DNA from: an uncultured Paenibacillaceae bacterium
GTDB lineage: Bacteria; Bacillota; Bacilli; Paenibacillales; K13
Assembly (NCBI GenBank): GCA_913056365.1
Contig: CAJXLT010000002.1
Span: 1 to 64,000, forward strand
Direction of reading: 5' to 3'
DNA length: 64,000 bases
In this document: piece after piece, positions 5,251-14,795 of the stretch
Layout: each line of letters opens with the position of its first letter
Numbering within the stretch: position 1 is the first letter of the stretch
Notes under the pieces: generated by a model
Seen by the model: the letters and a program-made list of their open reading frames with translations, nothing else
Database searches by the model: none
Told to the model about the DNA's origin: nothing
Position numbers and translations under genes: made by a program

Positions 5251-6816
5251 TTAGCCCAGCGCCGCCGTTGTCTCCGTTATCGCCTGCTCGACGAGCTTGC
5301 CCTTCAGCAGCCACGTCTGCGGTTCGGTAATCCGCACTTGCACGAACTGGCCGCACAGCGACTTCGGTCCGCGGAAGTGGACGAGCTTATTCGTACGAGT
5401 GCGGCCGGAGAGCACTTCGGCGTTCGTCTTGCTCTCGCTCTCAACCAGCACCTCGACGACTTGCTCCTTGAGCGCCATATTCTTCTTCAGACTGATCTCG
5501 GACATCAGCTCATTCAATCGCTGCAGACGTGCCTTCTTGACCTCCATCGGCACGTTGTCTTCCATCTCTGCGGCTGGCGTGCCAGCGCGCGGAGAGTAGA
5601 TGAACGTGAAGCCGGAGTCGTATTCAACCTCGCGCACAAGCGACAGCGTGTCCTCGAACTGCTCATCGGTTTCACCGGGGAACCCGACAATAATATCGGT
5701 CGTTAGCACGACGTCCGGCATCGCCTGCTTGATCTTGCCTACAAGCTCCAGATACGTCTCGCGCGAATACTTGCGGCTCATCCGCTTCAGAATCTCGGAG
5801 CTGCCGGACTGCACCGGCAGATGAATATGCTCGACCAAGTTGCCCTTGGCAGCGAGCACCTCGATCAGATGATCGTCGAAGTCGCGCGGATGACTTGTCG
5901 TAAAGCGCACTCGCGGAATGTCGATCTTCTGAATATCGGCCATCAAGTCACCGAACAGATAATCGATGTCGTCGAAGTCCTTGCCGTAGGCGTTGACGTT
6001 CTGTCCGAGCAGTGTAATCTCCTTGAAGCCAAGTCTCGCCAGCTCGCGTACTTCGTCAATGACGTCCTGCGGACGGCGGCTCCGCTCCTTGCCGCGGGTA
6101 TACGGGACAATGCAGTACGTGCAGAACTTGTCGCAGCCGTACATGATGTTGACCCAAGCCTTCATCCCTTCCCGCTTCTTCGGCAAGTTCTCGATAATGT
6201 CACCTTCCTTGCTCCACACTTCAACGACCATTTCCTTGTTGAAGTAGGCATCGCGCAGTAAGTGTGGCAGTCGGTGAATGTTATGCGTTCCGAAGATGAT
6301 ATCTACGAAGGCGTGCTTCTGGAGAATGCGGTTGACGACTGATTCCTCTTGGGACATGCAGCCGCATACACCGAGAATGAGCTCGGGATTCTCCGTCTTC
6401 AGCGTCTTCAGGTGACCGATCTCACCGAACACCTTGTCCTCTGCGTTCTCTCGAATCGCACAGGTGTTCAATAGAATGACATCCGCCTTCGTACGATCCT
6501 CTACGAACGTATAGCCCATCGCTTCGAGCATGCCTTTAATCGTCTCTGTATCATGCTCATTCATCTGGCAGCCATACGTCGTTATATGGTAAAATCGGCC
6601 TTCGCCGAACTCCTTCATCTCATCAGGCACCGCAGTATCATAGAGCACCTGCACTTCTTCCTTGCCGCGGCGCTTCTCTTCCTTGTAGGAAGGCTCCGAG
6701 ACGATATGAATGTCGCGTCCAGCAATACGAATCCGCTTGCCTTGTTCGTCCTCGCTCAACACTTTCGCATTGGAAAAGTCGAAGTATTGGCTGTAATCCT
6801 TCGTTTCCTTCGCCAT
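5251..6816 (-). CDS. miaB: tRNA-2-methylthio-N6-dimethylallyladenosine synthase MiaB
   Basis: This radical SAM methylthiotransferase (about 521 residues) converts i6A37 to ms2i6A37 in tRNAs reading UNN codons. The N-terminal MTTase domain has the three cluster-binding cysteines in [18 protein letters not shown] and GVCGCMSQE. The radical SAM domain has CDKFCTYC for the SAM-bound [4Fe-4S] cluster. A TRAM domain (about the last 65 residues) binds tRNA. An in-frame GTG nine bases upstream lies only two bases after the GGGAGG, so the ATG at 6816 is preferred. It lies just upstream of ricA. The paralogue rimO is also in this window at 19585-20916. Confidence 0.95.
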   Translation of the reverse strand: MAKETKDYSQYFDFSNAKVLSEDEQGKRIRIAGRDIHIVSEPSYKEEKRRGKEEVQVLYDTAVPDEMKEFGEGRFYHITTYGCQMNEHDTETIKGMLEAMGYTFVEDRTKADVILLNTCAIRENAEDKVFGEIGHLKTLKTENPELILGVCGCMSQEESVVNRILQKHAFVDIIFGTHNIHRLPHLLRDAYFNKEMVVEVWSKEGDIIENLPKKREGMKAWVNIMYGCDKFCTYCIVPYTRGKERSRRPQDVIDEVRELARLGFKEITLLGQNVNAYGKDFDDIDYLFGDLMADIQKIDIPRVRFTTSHPRDFDDHLIEVLAAKGNLVEHIHLPVQSGSSEILKRMSRKYSRETYLELVGKIKQAMPDVVLTTDIIVGFPGETDEQFEDTLSLVREVEYDSGFTFIYSPRAGTPAAEMEDNVPMEVKKARLQRLNELMSEISLKKNMALKEQVVEVLVESESKTNAEVLSGRTRTNKLVHFRGPKSLCGQFVQVRITEPQTWLLKGKLVEQAITETTAALG

Positions 6817-6924
6817 GCTCCTCACTTCCTCCCTGTCGAACTCATTCCATCATTATAGCATGAACCCACTCGATTATCTATGGAATGCATGAGGATGTTA
6901 TGTGAACGCGCTTGACAAATCCGA

Positions 6925-7500
6925 CTAACTCAATATTTCACCTACATCACCAGTCTTGCTGCCCGCTGCGTTCGCTTCGTCTGTGTCGATATGCATGTCC
7001 AGCGCATAGCTGTCTGACACACGGGCAACGACGTCTTCGAAGATAAGGGGACGTTCACCATGCATGCGTACCCGCAGCTGTTCGCCGTTCGTGATGCCCC
7101 ACTTAGCAGCATCAGACGTATGGAAGTGAATGTGACGGGCAGCGACAATTACCCCTTCCTCAAGCACGACTTCGCCTTGCGGTCCCTTCACGATGATGCC
7201 AGGCGTTCCCGCAATATTGCCGGACTCGCGTACTGGTGCGTTCACCCCGATTGAGAAAGCATCCGTTCGAGAAATTTCGATCTGCGTCTTGCCTCGTGCC
7301 GGTCCAAGAATACGCACCTTCGGGAACGTTCCCTTCGGACCAGTGACAGCAACTGTCTCATTCGCTGCGAATTGTCCGGGTTGAGACAGATCCTTCAACA
7401 CAGTTAATTCCGCGCCCTCGCCGAACAAGATCGCGATATGCTCCTTCGATAGATGAATGTGTCTGGCGGACACACCGACTGGTACTTGCTTGCTCTCCAT
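6925..7500 (-). CDS. pduL: PduL-type phosphate acyltransferase
   Basis: This 191-residue member of the PduL family exchanges CoA and phosphate on short acyl groups (acetyl or propionyl-CoA to acyl phosphate). It is unrelated to Pta. The metal-binding histidines are visible as ARHIHLS (H14, H16), AARHIHFHT (H123, H125, H127) and LDMHIDTDE (H170, E175). It has no N-terminal encapsulation peptide, so it is cytosolic. The start is ATG at 7500 after an AAAGGTGTGG motif. It lies downstream of korAB but beyond a likely terminator. I infer that it may turn acyl-CoA made by KorAB into acyl phosphate for an acetate kinase encoded elsewhere. Confidence 0.85.
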   Translation of the reverse strand: MESKQVPVGVSARHIHLSKEHIAILFGEGAELTVLKDLSQPGQFAANETVAVTGPKGTFPKVRILGPARGKTQIEISRTDAFSIGVNAPVRESGNIAGTPGIIVKGPQGEVVLEEGVIVAARHIHFHTSDAAKWGITNGEQLRVRMHGERPLIFEDVVARVSDSYALDMHIDTDEANAAGSKTGDVGEILS

Positions 7501-7568
7501 GCTTATCCACACCTTTCGCGAATCTGCTCTTCTATGACTACCAGTATACCCGATTGTCTGCACGAAAC

Positions 7569-7600
7569 AAAAAAAAGAGACACAAGAGCTGCTGCTCTCA
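7569..7600 (-). terminator. Probable terminator after korB
   Basis: A short AGAGC/GCTCT hairpin and a run of eight T on the minus strand follow the korB stop. The T-run is several bases from the stem, so the exact fold is uncertain. Confidence 0.5.
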
Positions 7601-7617
7601 TGCCCCTCCTTCGCTGA

Positions 7618-8484
7618 TTAGCGGAACTCCGCAACCAGTTTGTTGAAGTCGTCTTCGCTCAAGTTCAGGTCTTGCTTCGCAAGCCCCTCGCCGCGGAACC
7701 CTGCAACTTGGTTTTCATAGCTTGGACGTGCTTGATCCCGATAGAGCAGACCGCACGCTAAGCTGTTCGTCTCCATAATCTTGGACATCGCCATCACACG
7801 GTTAGACGGATCATAGTCGGAGGATTCGTCGAGATCGACAATGTTCTCCTTGAACCAGTCGTACGTGTTGATCTTATTGAACGTCACACAAGGGCTGAAC
7901 ACGTTGATGAAGGAGAAGCCTTCATGCTTCATGCCTTCCTCGATAAGCCCGGTCAGCTGCTTCAAGTTACTGGAGAACGATTGGGCGACGAATGATGCGC
8001 CTGCAGCTAATGCCATCTCCAGCGGAGAAAGCGCAGATTCGATCGAGCCGGCTGGCGTACTCTTCGTCTTGAAGCCGAATGCGCTTCGCGGCGAGGTCTG
8101 CCCCTTCGTCAAGCCGTAAATCTGATTGTCCATCACGATATACGTAATATTAATATTACGGCGGATCGCATGAATCGTATGTCCCATACCGATCGCGAAG
8201 CCGTCGCCGTCACCGCCGGATGCCACAACGGTCAGCTCACGATTCGCCATCTTCAAGCCTTGCGCAATCGGCAAGGCACGACCATGAATGCCATGGAAGC
8301 CATACGCATTAATATAGCCGGATACACGTCCAGAGCAACCGATACCGGATACTACCGCCAGATCCTCTGGCTCCAGCCCTACATTGGCCGACGCACGCTG
8401 AATCGCTGCTTGTATGGAGAAGTCACCGCAGCCAGGGCACCAGTTCGGCTTCACCTTGTTACGGAAATCTTTGAATGTCGCCAT
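7618..8484 (-). CDS. korB: 2-oxoacid:ferredoxin oxidoreductase, beta subunit
   Basis: This 288-residue beta subunit of a 2-oxoacid (probably 2-oxoglutarate) ferredoxin oxidoreductase performs CoA-dependent oxidative decarboxylation with reduction of ferredoxin. The thiamine diphosphate/Mg site is clear (GDGDGFAIGMGH followed by DNQIYGLTKGQ). Cysteines in NWCPGCGDF (C16, C19) and GIGCSGR should ligate a [4Fe-4S] cluster. It starts one base after the korA stop, so the two genes are translationally coupled, and it makes a heterodimer or heterotetramer with KorA. Substrate choice between pyruvate and 2-oxoglutarate cannot be settled from sequence alone. Confidence 0.93.
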   Translation of the reverse strand: MATFKDFRNKVKPNWCPGCGDFSIQAAIQRASANVGLEPEDLAVVSGIGCSGRVSGYINAYGFHGIHGRALPIAQGLKMANRELTVVASGGDGDGFAIGMGHTIHAIRRNINITYIVMDNQIYGLTKGQTSPRSAFGFKTKSTPAGSIESALSPLEMALAAGASFVAQSFSSNLKQLTGLIEEGMKHEGFSFINVFSPCVTFNKINTYDWFKENIVDLDESSDYDPSNRVMAMSKIMETNSLACGLLYRDQARPSYENQVAGFRGEGLAKQDLNLSEDDFNKLVAEFR

Positions 8485-8485
8485 C

Positions 8486-10219
8486 TCACATCAACCCCTT
8501 GCAATGGTTATACACTTCTGCCGGAAGGAACGGGTTACCGTCATACTTCAACAAGCTGCCCAGCTTCTCAGCCTGCCCAACATGCAGCTTGATCTGATCT
8601 CTCAATTGGCCAGTCGCATTGTTCTCTACGACTACAACCTTCTTCGCCTTGTCCATCTGCTCCTTCACAAGCGCTGTCGGGAACGGGTGAACGAGACGAA
8701 TTGTCATATGGTTCGACTTGATACCATCCTTCTCTAACCGTCCGCGTGCTTCATCGATCGTACCGCCAAGCGAATTCATGCTCACGACTAGCAGATCAGC
8801 TTCATCATGAGGCGCATCCGCTTTGATCGGGTCAGTTACTTGGATGTTATTCAGCTTTCTCAGACGCTTATCCATCATGTTCTTGCGGTTCTTCGCATTC
8901 TCAGATGGACGGCCCTCTTCGTCATGTTCTACACCAGTAACGTGATGCAGACCGTTCTTCGTTCCAGGCAATACGCGCGGTGATACGCCGTCTTCAGTAA
9001 CGGCATAGCGCTTGAACAACTGCCCTTCTTCAGCCGGCTCCGGATTGTTCACTAGGTAACCGCGGTCAATCTTAACACGATTGAAGTCCAAGTTCTCAGC
9101 CGTCTGCTTCCCTAATGCCAGCTGCAGGTCAATCAACAGAATGACTGGACATTGGTACTTCTCTGCCAGATTGAATGCTTCCACTGCGTCATAGAAGCAT
9201 TCTTCGACCGTGCTAGGCGCTAATACAATCTTCGGAATTTCACCGTGCGTACCGTAGATCATCGCGTTCAGATCGCTCTGCTCCTGCTTCGTCGGCAAGC
9301 CTGTGCTCGGTCCACCGCGCTGCGTATCCACAACGACTACCGGTGTCTCCGTCATGCCGGATAGACCAATTGCTTCCATCATCAAGGACAGACCCGGACC
9401 AGCCGATGCTGTCAATGCACGCACACCGCCGTAATTGGCACCGATGGCCATCGTAACAGCTGCGATCTCATCTTCTGTTTGAATAACGGTACCGCCATAA
9501 TTCGGCAGACGCTTGATTAAGTACTCCATAATTTCAGATGCCGGTGTGATCGGATAAGCAGGCATGAATCGGCAGCCCGCTGTAAGCGCGCCGAGACCGA
9601 TCGCATCGTTGCCGATGACGAACAAGCGGCCCTCCCCGTCGCCAGGTTCAAGCTTGAATCCGTCCAATGAGATTTCTGAAGTATCCAGAATGTATTGCGC
9701 GCCTCGAGCAACAGCTTGGCAGTTCTTCTCCACAACTGCTGCGCCCTTGCGGCTGAATTCTTCCTCCACTACCTTCTGCACAATGCCAACATCGATGCCA
9801 AGCACTGCTGCGGAGGCACCTGTTGCAACCATGTTCTTCATCAGTGAAGTGCCGAGCTCCTCAGCAATCGCCGTGAACGGCACATCAAATAGCCGAGCAT
9901 CGATTCCTTCCGGAAGTTCCGGATTGAACTTAGCGTCAGCAATCACTACGCCACCCTTGCGCAGCTCGTAAGCGTTCAAGTCAATCGTCTCCTGATCGAA
10001 TGCGACCAGAATATCCAAATCATCGGAAATCGCACGAATCGGCTTCGTACTGATCCGGATTTTATTGTTCGTATGCCCCCCCTTGATCCGGGAGGAGAAA
10101 TGCCGATAACCGTACAAATAATAGCCTTCTCTGTTCAAAGCGTTGGAGAAGATCCGGTCTGTACTCTCAAGCCCCTCGCCTTGCTGTCCACCGATCTTCC
10201 ATGACAACTGGCTAATCAC
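8486..10219 (-). CDS. korA: 2-oxoacid:ferredoxin oxidoreductase, alpha subunit (gamma-alpha fusion)
   Basis: This 577-residue subunit joins an N-terminal gamma domain (SQLSWKIGGQQGEG, about residues 1-180) to the alpha pyrimidine-binding domain (MPAYPITPASEIMEYL, near residue 215) and a C-terminal transketolase-like domain. With KorB it forms the 2-oxoacid:ferredoxin oxidoreductase. The GTG at 10219 is chosen because AAAGGAG lies eight bases upstream; an in-frame GTG nine bases further up would touch the ribosome site. It is the first gene of korAB. Confidence 0.93.
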   Translation of the reverse strand: MISQLSWKIGGQQGEGLESTDRIFSNALNREGYYLYGYRHFSSRIKGGHTNNKIRISTKPIRAISDDLDILVAFDQETIDLNAYELRKGGVVIADAKFNPELPEGIDARLFDVPFTAIAEELGTSLMKNMVATGASAAVLGIDVGIVQKVVEEEFSRKGAAVVEKNCQAVARGAQYILDTSEISLDGFKLEPGDGEGRLFVIGNDAIGLGALTAGCRFMPAYPITPASEIMEYLIKRLPNYGGTVIQTEDEIAAVTMAIGANYGGVRALTASAGPGLSLMMEAIGLSGMTETPVVVVDTQRGGPSTGLPTKQEQSDLNAMIYGTHGEIPKIVLAPSTVEECFYDAVEAFNLAEKYQCPVILLIDLQLALGKQTAENLDFNRVKIDRGYLVNNPEPAEEGQLFKRYAVTEDGVSPRVLPGTKNGLHHVTGVEHDEEGRPSENAKNRKNMMDKRLRKLNNIQVTDPIKADAPHDEADLLVVSMNSLGGTIDEARGRLEKDGIKSNHMTIRLVHPFPTALVKEQMDKAKKVVVVENNATGQLRDQIKLHVGQAEKLGSLLKYDGNPFLPAEVYNHCKGLM

Positions 10220-10269
10220 AACGTCCACTCCTTTAATGATCGATCGTTTAGATCCACATCCGTTTAGAC

Positions 10270-10446
10270 CTAGTGTAGACCAAACGGTGCTAAAATAAGT
10301 GCTGAAACCGTAGCTGATAAAAAAATCTTTTCAATGTCATCATCCATATTAAGATGTCGTTCGACAAATTGCAAGCGCATTTCCCGCTTGAACACATAGA
10401 ACTTTTCGATCATATCGTTCTGTCTTTGAGAACGATTCATGTCCAT
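10270..10446 (-). CDS. Possible small protein between the dipeptidase gene and korA
   Basis: A 58-codon frame encodes a hydrophilic helical segment (QNDMIEKFYVFKREMRLQ) and a hydrophobic end (SATVSALILAPFG). It fills most of the gap between the dipeptidase gene and korA and runs the same way. No good ribosome site was found, and the frame stays open upstream into the dipeptidase gene, so it may not be translated. No family was recognised. Confidence 0.25.
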   Translation of the reverse strand: MDMNRSQRQNDMIEKFYVFKREMRLQFVERHLNMDDDIEKIFLSATVSALILAPFGLH

Positions 10447-10511
10447 ATTGTGATTACGATCGTTCAACCCCTTGCGTGACAAGGCTTCGTTCACATAATC
10501 AGTTTGACAAG

Positions 10512-11450
10512 CTACGCTTCCGGCAAGGAGGTACTGTAAAATTGTCGTGCATTTTCCCATAAAAAACCCCTCACTTGCTTTTCGCTGTATCTGCACAGCA
10601 ACGCTTCGACAAGCTGAGGGTAACAGCCAGCGTGCTCCAATCCGAGCACCCATTCCTTAATTCCGTCGAAGTCAGAGCCGAATGTCAGCTGCCGTTCCCC
10701 GCCGAGTCCGCACACATGATCCACATGACGCAGCACATCATCGATCGTCGCTCCGCTTCCCTTGCGCAAGAAATACGGTACGAAGGTCAACCCCATAATG
10801 CCGCCCTGCCGAAACAGCGCTTCAATCTGATCGTTCTTCAAATTGCGCGGGTGCGGACAGATCGCGTAAGCGTTCGAATGCGAGGCATAGAACGGCCGTT
10901 GACTTATTTCGCTCAGCTCCCAGAAGCCGGTTTCTGTCAAATGAGAGACATCCAATATCATACCCAATTGATTGCATTCGCGTACAAACTTCTTCCCCTT
11001 CACCGTCAGACCGCCTTGCCGCGGCTCTCTGACGCCGTCAGCCGCCCAATTTGCATAGTTCCATGTCAATCCTACTGCACGCACACCAAGGTCGAACAAA
11101 GCCCGCAGATAAGCTGTACGTCCCTCTAAGACATCCGCGCCTTCGAGTGTAAGCATCACTCCCGTCAGCTGCGAGTTGTCTTCCAGACTTGCCACATCTT
11201 GCTTGGAACGAATGGTCATGTAAGTCGGCGTTGCTGCAATCTGATCCTGGAACAGCCGGACCGCCTCCAAGCAATCATCCATCGTAGGCTTCGGCTTCCG
11301 ATCACACAGAAATATCGCGAACGTCTGCATCCGAACACCGCCGCTCCGTAATCGAGCGCGATTCACATCCAGACTGACCGCATCGAAGGTCAACCCAGGC
11401 TGATCCATAAGCTTCATCAACACGTCGCAGTGACCATCCCATATTCGCAT
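10512..11450 (-). CDS. Membrane dipeptidase-type metallohydrolase (peptidase M19)
   Basis: This 312-residue M19 (renal dipeptidase-like) enzyme hydrolyses dipeptides, including LD/DL forms in related proteins, using two zinc ions. Ligands are visible as WDGHCDV (His and Asp), LTLEGAD (Glu), LDVSHL and YASHSNAY (His) and GSDFDG (Asp). It has no signal peptide, so it is probably cytosolic despite the family name. The start is ATG at 11450 with GGGAGG 12 bases upstream. It lies downstream of spoVS across a terminator. Its physiological substrate is unknown. Confidence 0.9.
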   Translation of the reverse strand: MRIWDGHCDVLMKLMDQPGLTFDAVSLDVNRARLRSGGVRMQTFAIFLCDRKPKPTMDDCLEAVRLFQDQIAATPTYMTIRSKQDVASLEDNSQLTGVMLTLEGADVLEGRTAYLRALFDLGVRAVGLTWNYANWAADGVREPRQGGLTVKGKKFVRECNQLGMILDVSHLTETGFWELSEISQRPFYASHSNAYAICPHPRNLKNDQIEALFRQGGIMGLTFVPYFLRKGSGATIDDVLRHVDHVCGLGGERQLTFGSDFDGIKEWVLGLEHAGCYPQLVEALLCRYSEKQVRGFLWENARQFYSTSLPEA

Positions 11451-11488
11451 CCGATCTAACCGCCTCCCTTCTCGACAATAGGCAAAAG

Positions 11489-11516
11489 AAAAAAACCTGT
11501 TCACCAAGTAAACAGG
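11489..11516 (-). terminator. Terminator after spoVS
   Basis: CCTGTT/AACAGG stem (11496-11501, 11511-11516) followed by seven T on the minus strand, directly downstream of the spoVS stop. Confidence 0.85.
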
Positions 11517-11543
11517 CACTTCACGGCAAACTATCTATACCAG

Positions 11544-11804
11544 TTATCTCGGTTCCACAATCAGCTTGATCGCTGTGCGGTCTTCCCCATCAATTACGAT
11601 ATCCGTAAATGCGGGAATACAGATTAAATCCACACCGCTGGGAGCGACGAACCCCCGGGCGATAGCTACAGCTTTGATCGCTTGATTCAGTGCGCCTGCG
11701 CCGATCGCTTGCAATTCAGCGCTTCCCCGCTCACGCAACACGCCAGCCAATGCGCCAGCAACAGAATTCGGATTTGATTTACCGGAAACTTTCAATACTT
11801 CCAT
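11544..11804 (-). CDS. spoVS: Stage V sporulation protein S
   Basis: This 86-residue protein matches SpoVS over its whole length (MEVLKVSGKSNPNSVAGALA at the start). It is a small Alba-like protein that affects septation and spore coat or engulfment steps in Bacillus and is highly conserved in spore formers. It is monocistronic: a sigma-H type promoter lies about 50 bases upstream and a strong terminator follows. Strong GGGAGG ribosome site. Confidence 0.95.
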   Translation of the reverse strand: MEVLKVSGKSNPNSVAGALAGVLRERGSAELQAIGAGALNQAIKAVAIARGFVAPSGVDLICIPAFTDIVIDGEDRTAIKLIVEPR

Positions 11805-11856
11805 GAAAAGTACCTCCCAGGGAATGATGAGTGTTTGGATTCCAGTATCTATACTT

Positions 11857-11884
11857 ATTCGGGGGTCCCTGAGATAATTCCTTC
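11857..11884 (-). promoter_or_regulatory. Sigma-H type promoter of spoVS
   Basis: GAAGGAATT (11884-11876) and CCCGAAT (11863-11857) on the minus strand are separated by 12 bases. The sigma-H consensus is RnAGGAWWW, 11-12 bases, RnnGAAT. B. subtilis spoVS is also under sigma-H. Confidence 0.65.
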
Positions 11885-11896
11885 AAGAAAGCGCTT

Positions 11897-12691
11897 CTAC
11901 TCGTAAATAAATTCGTCTTCCCGCATGCGTATTAATCGAATCTGCGTCGCCTTGCCGGTTGTCTCATCAATCTCCGTCAGAACGGCGTGAAATTGCCATG
12001 GACCAGTATCCGATGTGAACCGAGCAGGAAGTCCAGTCAGGAAACGGTGCATCACTGCCTCCTTTTCCATGCCAAGTATACCGGCGCTTGATCCGCACAT
12101 GCCCACATCCGTTACATAAGCAGTACCGCCTGGCAGTACTTGCTCATCATGGGTCTGCACATGCGTATGTGTACCGACCACGACAGACGCACGACCGTCC
12201 AAATACCAGCCCATCGCAATCTTCTCACTCGTCGCCTCCGCATGGAAATCAACGAACACACAGCGCGTCTCATTGCCAAGCTCCTCCAACAACGCATCCA
12301 TCGTGCGAAACGGACAATCGAGCGGCGGCATGAACGTTCGCCCTTGCATATTGATGACCGCGAGTGACTTCCCCCGGTTCTTCAATACCATCATCCCTTG
12401 GCCAGGCGTACCTGGGGGGAAGTTCGCCGGACGGACAAGCCGGTTCTCGTCATCAATGAACTGGAAGATGTCCTTATTGTCCCATGTATGATTGCCCATT
12501 GTGAGTCCGTCCGCGCCCCAGTTGTACAATTCTCTTGCCAGCGCTTCCGTCAAACCTTTGCCTCCTGCAGCATTCTCAGCATTCACCAGTACGAAATCCG
12601 GCTGATGCTTCTGCTTCAACGCCGGAAGCATACGGCGCACCGCTTCTCTTCCCGCAGCGCCTACGACATCACCGATAAATAAAACCTTGAT
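11897..12691 (-). CDS. ymdB: YmdB family phosphodiesterase (TIGR00282), apparent ATC start
   Basis: This 265-residue calcineurin-like metallophosphodiesterase affects biofilm/motility cell fate in B. subtilis. Metal ligands are FIGDVVG (near residue 8), NAENAAGG, MGNHTWDN and the later GTHTHVQTHD. The first canonical in-frame start is ATG 12637, with only GTG 12646 just before it, but beginning there would remove the FIGDVVG ligand. Upstream the frame stays open to a TGA, and the codon eight bases after a strong AAGGAGG is ATC, where relatives have ATG (IKVLFIGDVVG). I therefore place the start at ATC 12691-12689. Alternatives are a sequencing error or a nonfunctional allele. Confidence 0.85.
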   Translation of the reverse strand: MKVLFIGDVVGAAGREAVRRMLPALKQKHQPDFVLVNAENAAGGKGLTEALARELYNWGADGLTMGNHTWDNKDIFQFIDDENRLVRPANFPPGTPGQGMMVLKNRGKSLAVINMQGRTFMPPLDCPFRTMDALLEELGNETRCVFVDFHAEATSEKIAMGWYLDGRASVVVGTHTHVQTHDEQVLPGGTAYVTDVGMCGSSAGILGMEKEAVMHRFLTGLPARFTSDTGPWQFHAVLTEIDETTGKATQIRLIRMREDEFIYE

Positions 12692-12764
12692 GATTCATTC
12701 CTCCTTGTATGTTGACCGACTATAGTCCGATTTCAGCTCAGCATGTATAACACCACCAGATGCA

Positions 12765-12790
12765 GAAAAAAGTGGCCAAAGGCCACTTTT
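12765..12790. terminator. Terminator between rny and ymdB
   Basis: AGTGGCC/GGCCACT arms (12771-12777, 12781-12787) with a T-run on the minus strand. The A/T tracts on both sides could make it bidirectional. It may be leaky, since rny and ymdB are often co-transcribed. Confidence 0.75.
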
Positions 12791-12830
12791 CCTGCTAGCA
12801 TGGTACGGCATTGCTGCCGATGGTGTATGC

Positions 12831-14372
12831 TTATTTGGCATATTCGACAGCCCGGGTTTCCCGGATTACTGTCACTTTGATATGACCCGGATAATCGAGC
12901 TCGCCTTCGATCCGCTTCGTAATGTCACGGGCCAGGCGGAACGCTTCTGCATCGTCGATCTTCTCCGGTGTTACCATGACGCGCAGCTCTCGACCGGCTT
13001 GTATCGCGTACGACTTGTCAACGCCATCGAACGATTCGGAAATCTCTTCGAGCTTCTCCAAGCGCTTGATGTACGTTTCCAATGTTTCGCGTCTTGCGCC
13101 AGGGCGTGCGGCTGACAAGGCATCTGCGGCACCTACCAGCACAGCGATAACCGATGTTGCCTCCGTGTCGCCATGGTGGGAAGCAATGCTGTTAACAACA
13201 ACAGGATGCTCCTTGTACCGCTTGCCAATTTCCACACCAATCTCCACATGTGAGCCCTCGACTTCATGATCGAGCGCCTTGCCGATATCATGCAAGAGAC
13301 CTGCACGCTTGGCCAGTGTGATGTCTTCGCCCAATTCCCCAGCCATCAACCCTGCCAAATGTGCGACCTCGAGCGAATGCTTCAATACGTTCTGACCGTA
13401 GCTAGTACGGAAGCGCAGACGACCTAGAATCTTGATCAAATCCGGATGCAGTCCGTGCACACCGATTTCGAAGGTCGCTTGCTCACCGTATTCGCGAATG
13501 CGCTCATCCACTTCCTTGCGCGACTTCTCGACCATTTCCTCAATTCGCGCCGGATGGATGCGACCGTCAGCTACTAGCTTCTCAAGCGCTGTGCGCGCAA
13601 TCTCCCTGCGAATCGGATCAAATCCTGACAGAATAACCGCTTCCGGTGTATCGTCAATGATGAGATCGATGCCTGTCAACGTTTCGAGTGCACGGATATT
13701 ACGACCTTCCCGACCGATAATACGGCCCTTCATCTCTTCATTCGGCAACGCAACGACTGAAACCGTTGTTTCGGCGACGTGGTCGGCAGCACAACGCTGA
13801 ATCGCTAGTGACACGATGTCACGCGCGCGCTTGTCCGCCTCCTCCTTCGCCCGCTGCTCCAAATCCTTGATAAGCTGTGCAGTCTCGTGGCGCACTTCCT
13901 GCTCCACGTTGCCCAGAATGATCTTGCGAGCGTCTTCGGTCGTAAGACCTGAAATCCGTTCCAATTCCGTTACTTGCTTGCGGTAAATGTCATCGATTTG
14001 TTCTTGTGTCTCTTCGATTCGTTTCTCTTTGTTGGCAACCTTCTCTTCTTTACGCTCCAAAGATTCTATTTTCTTATCCAGCGATTCCTCTTTCTGAAGC
14101 AATCGCCTTTCGAGACGCTGCACCTCATTACGACGGTCGCGAATGTCTCGCTCAGCCTCAGCCCGGAGTTTATGAACCTCGTCTTTAGCCTCGACGATCG
14201 TTTCTTTCTTCAGCGCATCAGCATCCTTGCGGCTCTGCTCGACAATCTGCTCAGCCTTCGCTTCCGCACTTGTAATCTTCGCCTCGGCAAGGGACTTCCG
14301 GATAAAATAACCAATCCCAAAGCATAAAGCGCCAACTACGAGAACAATCAAGAGCACGATGATTGGATCCAC
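12831..14372 (-). CDS. rny: Ribonuclease Y
   Basis: This 513-residue membrane-bound endoribonuclease initiates bulk mRNA decay in Bacillota. It has an N-terminal transmembrane helix (residues about 3-24), a long charged coiled coil (about 25-190), a KH domain with [13 protein letters not shown], and an HD domain with [12 protein letters not shown]. Length is close to B. subtilis RNase Y (520). The RicA protein encoded at 4658-5119 belongs to its specificity complex. A sigma-A type promoter 300 bases upstream implies an unusually long leader. Confidence 0.97.
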   Translation of the reverse strand: MDPIIVLLIVLVVGALCFGIGYFIRKSLAEAKITSAEAKAEQIVEQSRKDADALKKETIVEAKDEVHKLRAEAERDIRDRRNEVQRLERRLLQKEESLDKKIESLERKEEKVANKEKRIEETQEQIDDIYRKQVTELERISGLTTEDARKIILGNVEQEVRHETAQLIKDLEQRAKEEADKRARDIVSLAIQRCAADHVAETTVSVVALPNEEMKGRIIGREGRNIRALETLTGIDLIIDDTPEAVILSGFDPIRREIARTALEKLVADGRIHPARIEEMVEKSRKEVDERIREYGEQATFEIGVHGLHPDLIKILGRLRFRTSYGQNVLKHSLEVAHLAGLMAGELGEDITLAKRAGLLHDIGKALDHEVEGSHVEIGVEIGKRYKEHPVVVNSIASHHGDTEATSVIAVLVGAADALSAARPGARRETLETYIKRLEKLEEISESFDGVDKSYAIQAGRELRVMVTPEKIDDAEAFRLARDITKRIEGELDYPGHIKVTVIRETRAVEYAK

Positions 14373-14672
14373 CTGCTCACCTCCTCGTCATTCGCTGCTC
14401 TGCTGCAGCAATCGCGAATGTGTTGGTTGTCATCATAAAGCTTTGGTTTTCAAATTCCATTTAATTACATTGTGTTGCGCATGTCATGCGTCCATTCGCC
14501 AAGTCACCAGTAAGATGCTGCTTCTTGATGCCGCACCGACAATCGTCAAGCATGAACCTTGTCGGAAATTCATAGATGCAGGCGAATGTTCAATAATGGG
14601 CGAAAGAATACCTGCAGACCGTTCAAGCTGCAGGGACTTCCAGCACAATAATGTGAATAGAAGTACTTACAT

Positions 14673-14702
14673 ATTGTATCTTTTGTAAATTCAGATTGTC
14701 AA
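14673..14702 (-). promoter_or_regulatory. Sigma-A promoter of rny
   Basis: Perfect TTGACA (14702-14697) and TACAAT (14678-14673) on the minus strand with an 18-base spacer. Transcription would start near 14665, giving a leader of about 290 bases. The 423-base gap (14373-14795) holds this promoter and no gene. Confidence 0.7.
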
Positions 14703-14795
14703 GATGAATGAAAAGGGTTATTTGCCAACACAGCACACAAGCCCAATCGTGCGGGCGTTGAATGGCTGAAAATTGTCGAAGCGTGCATGCGCTGC

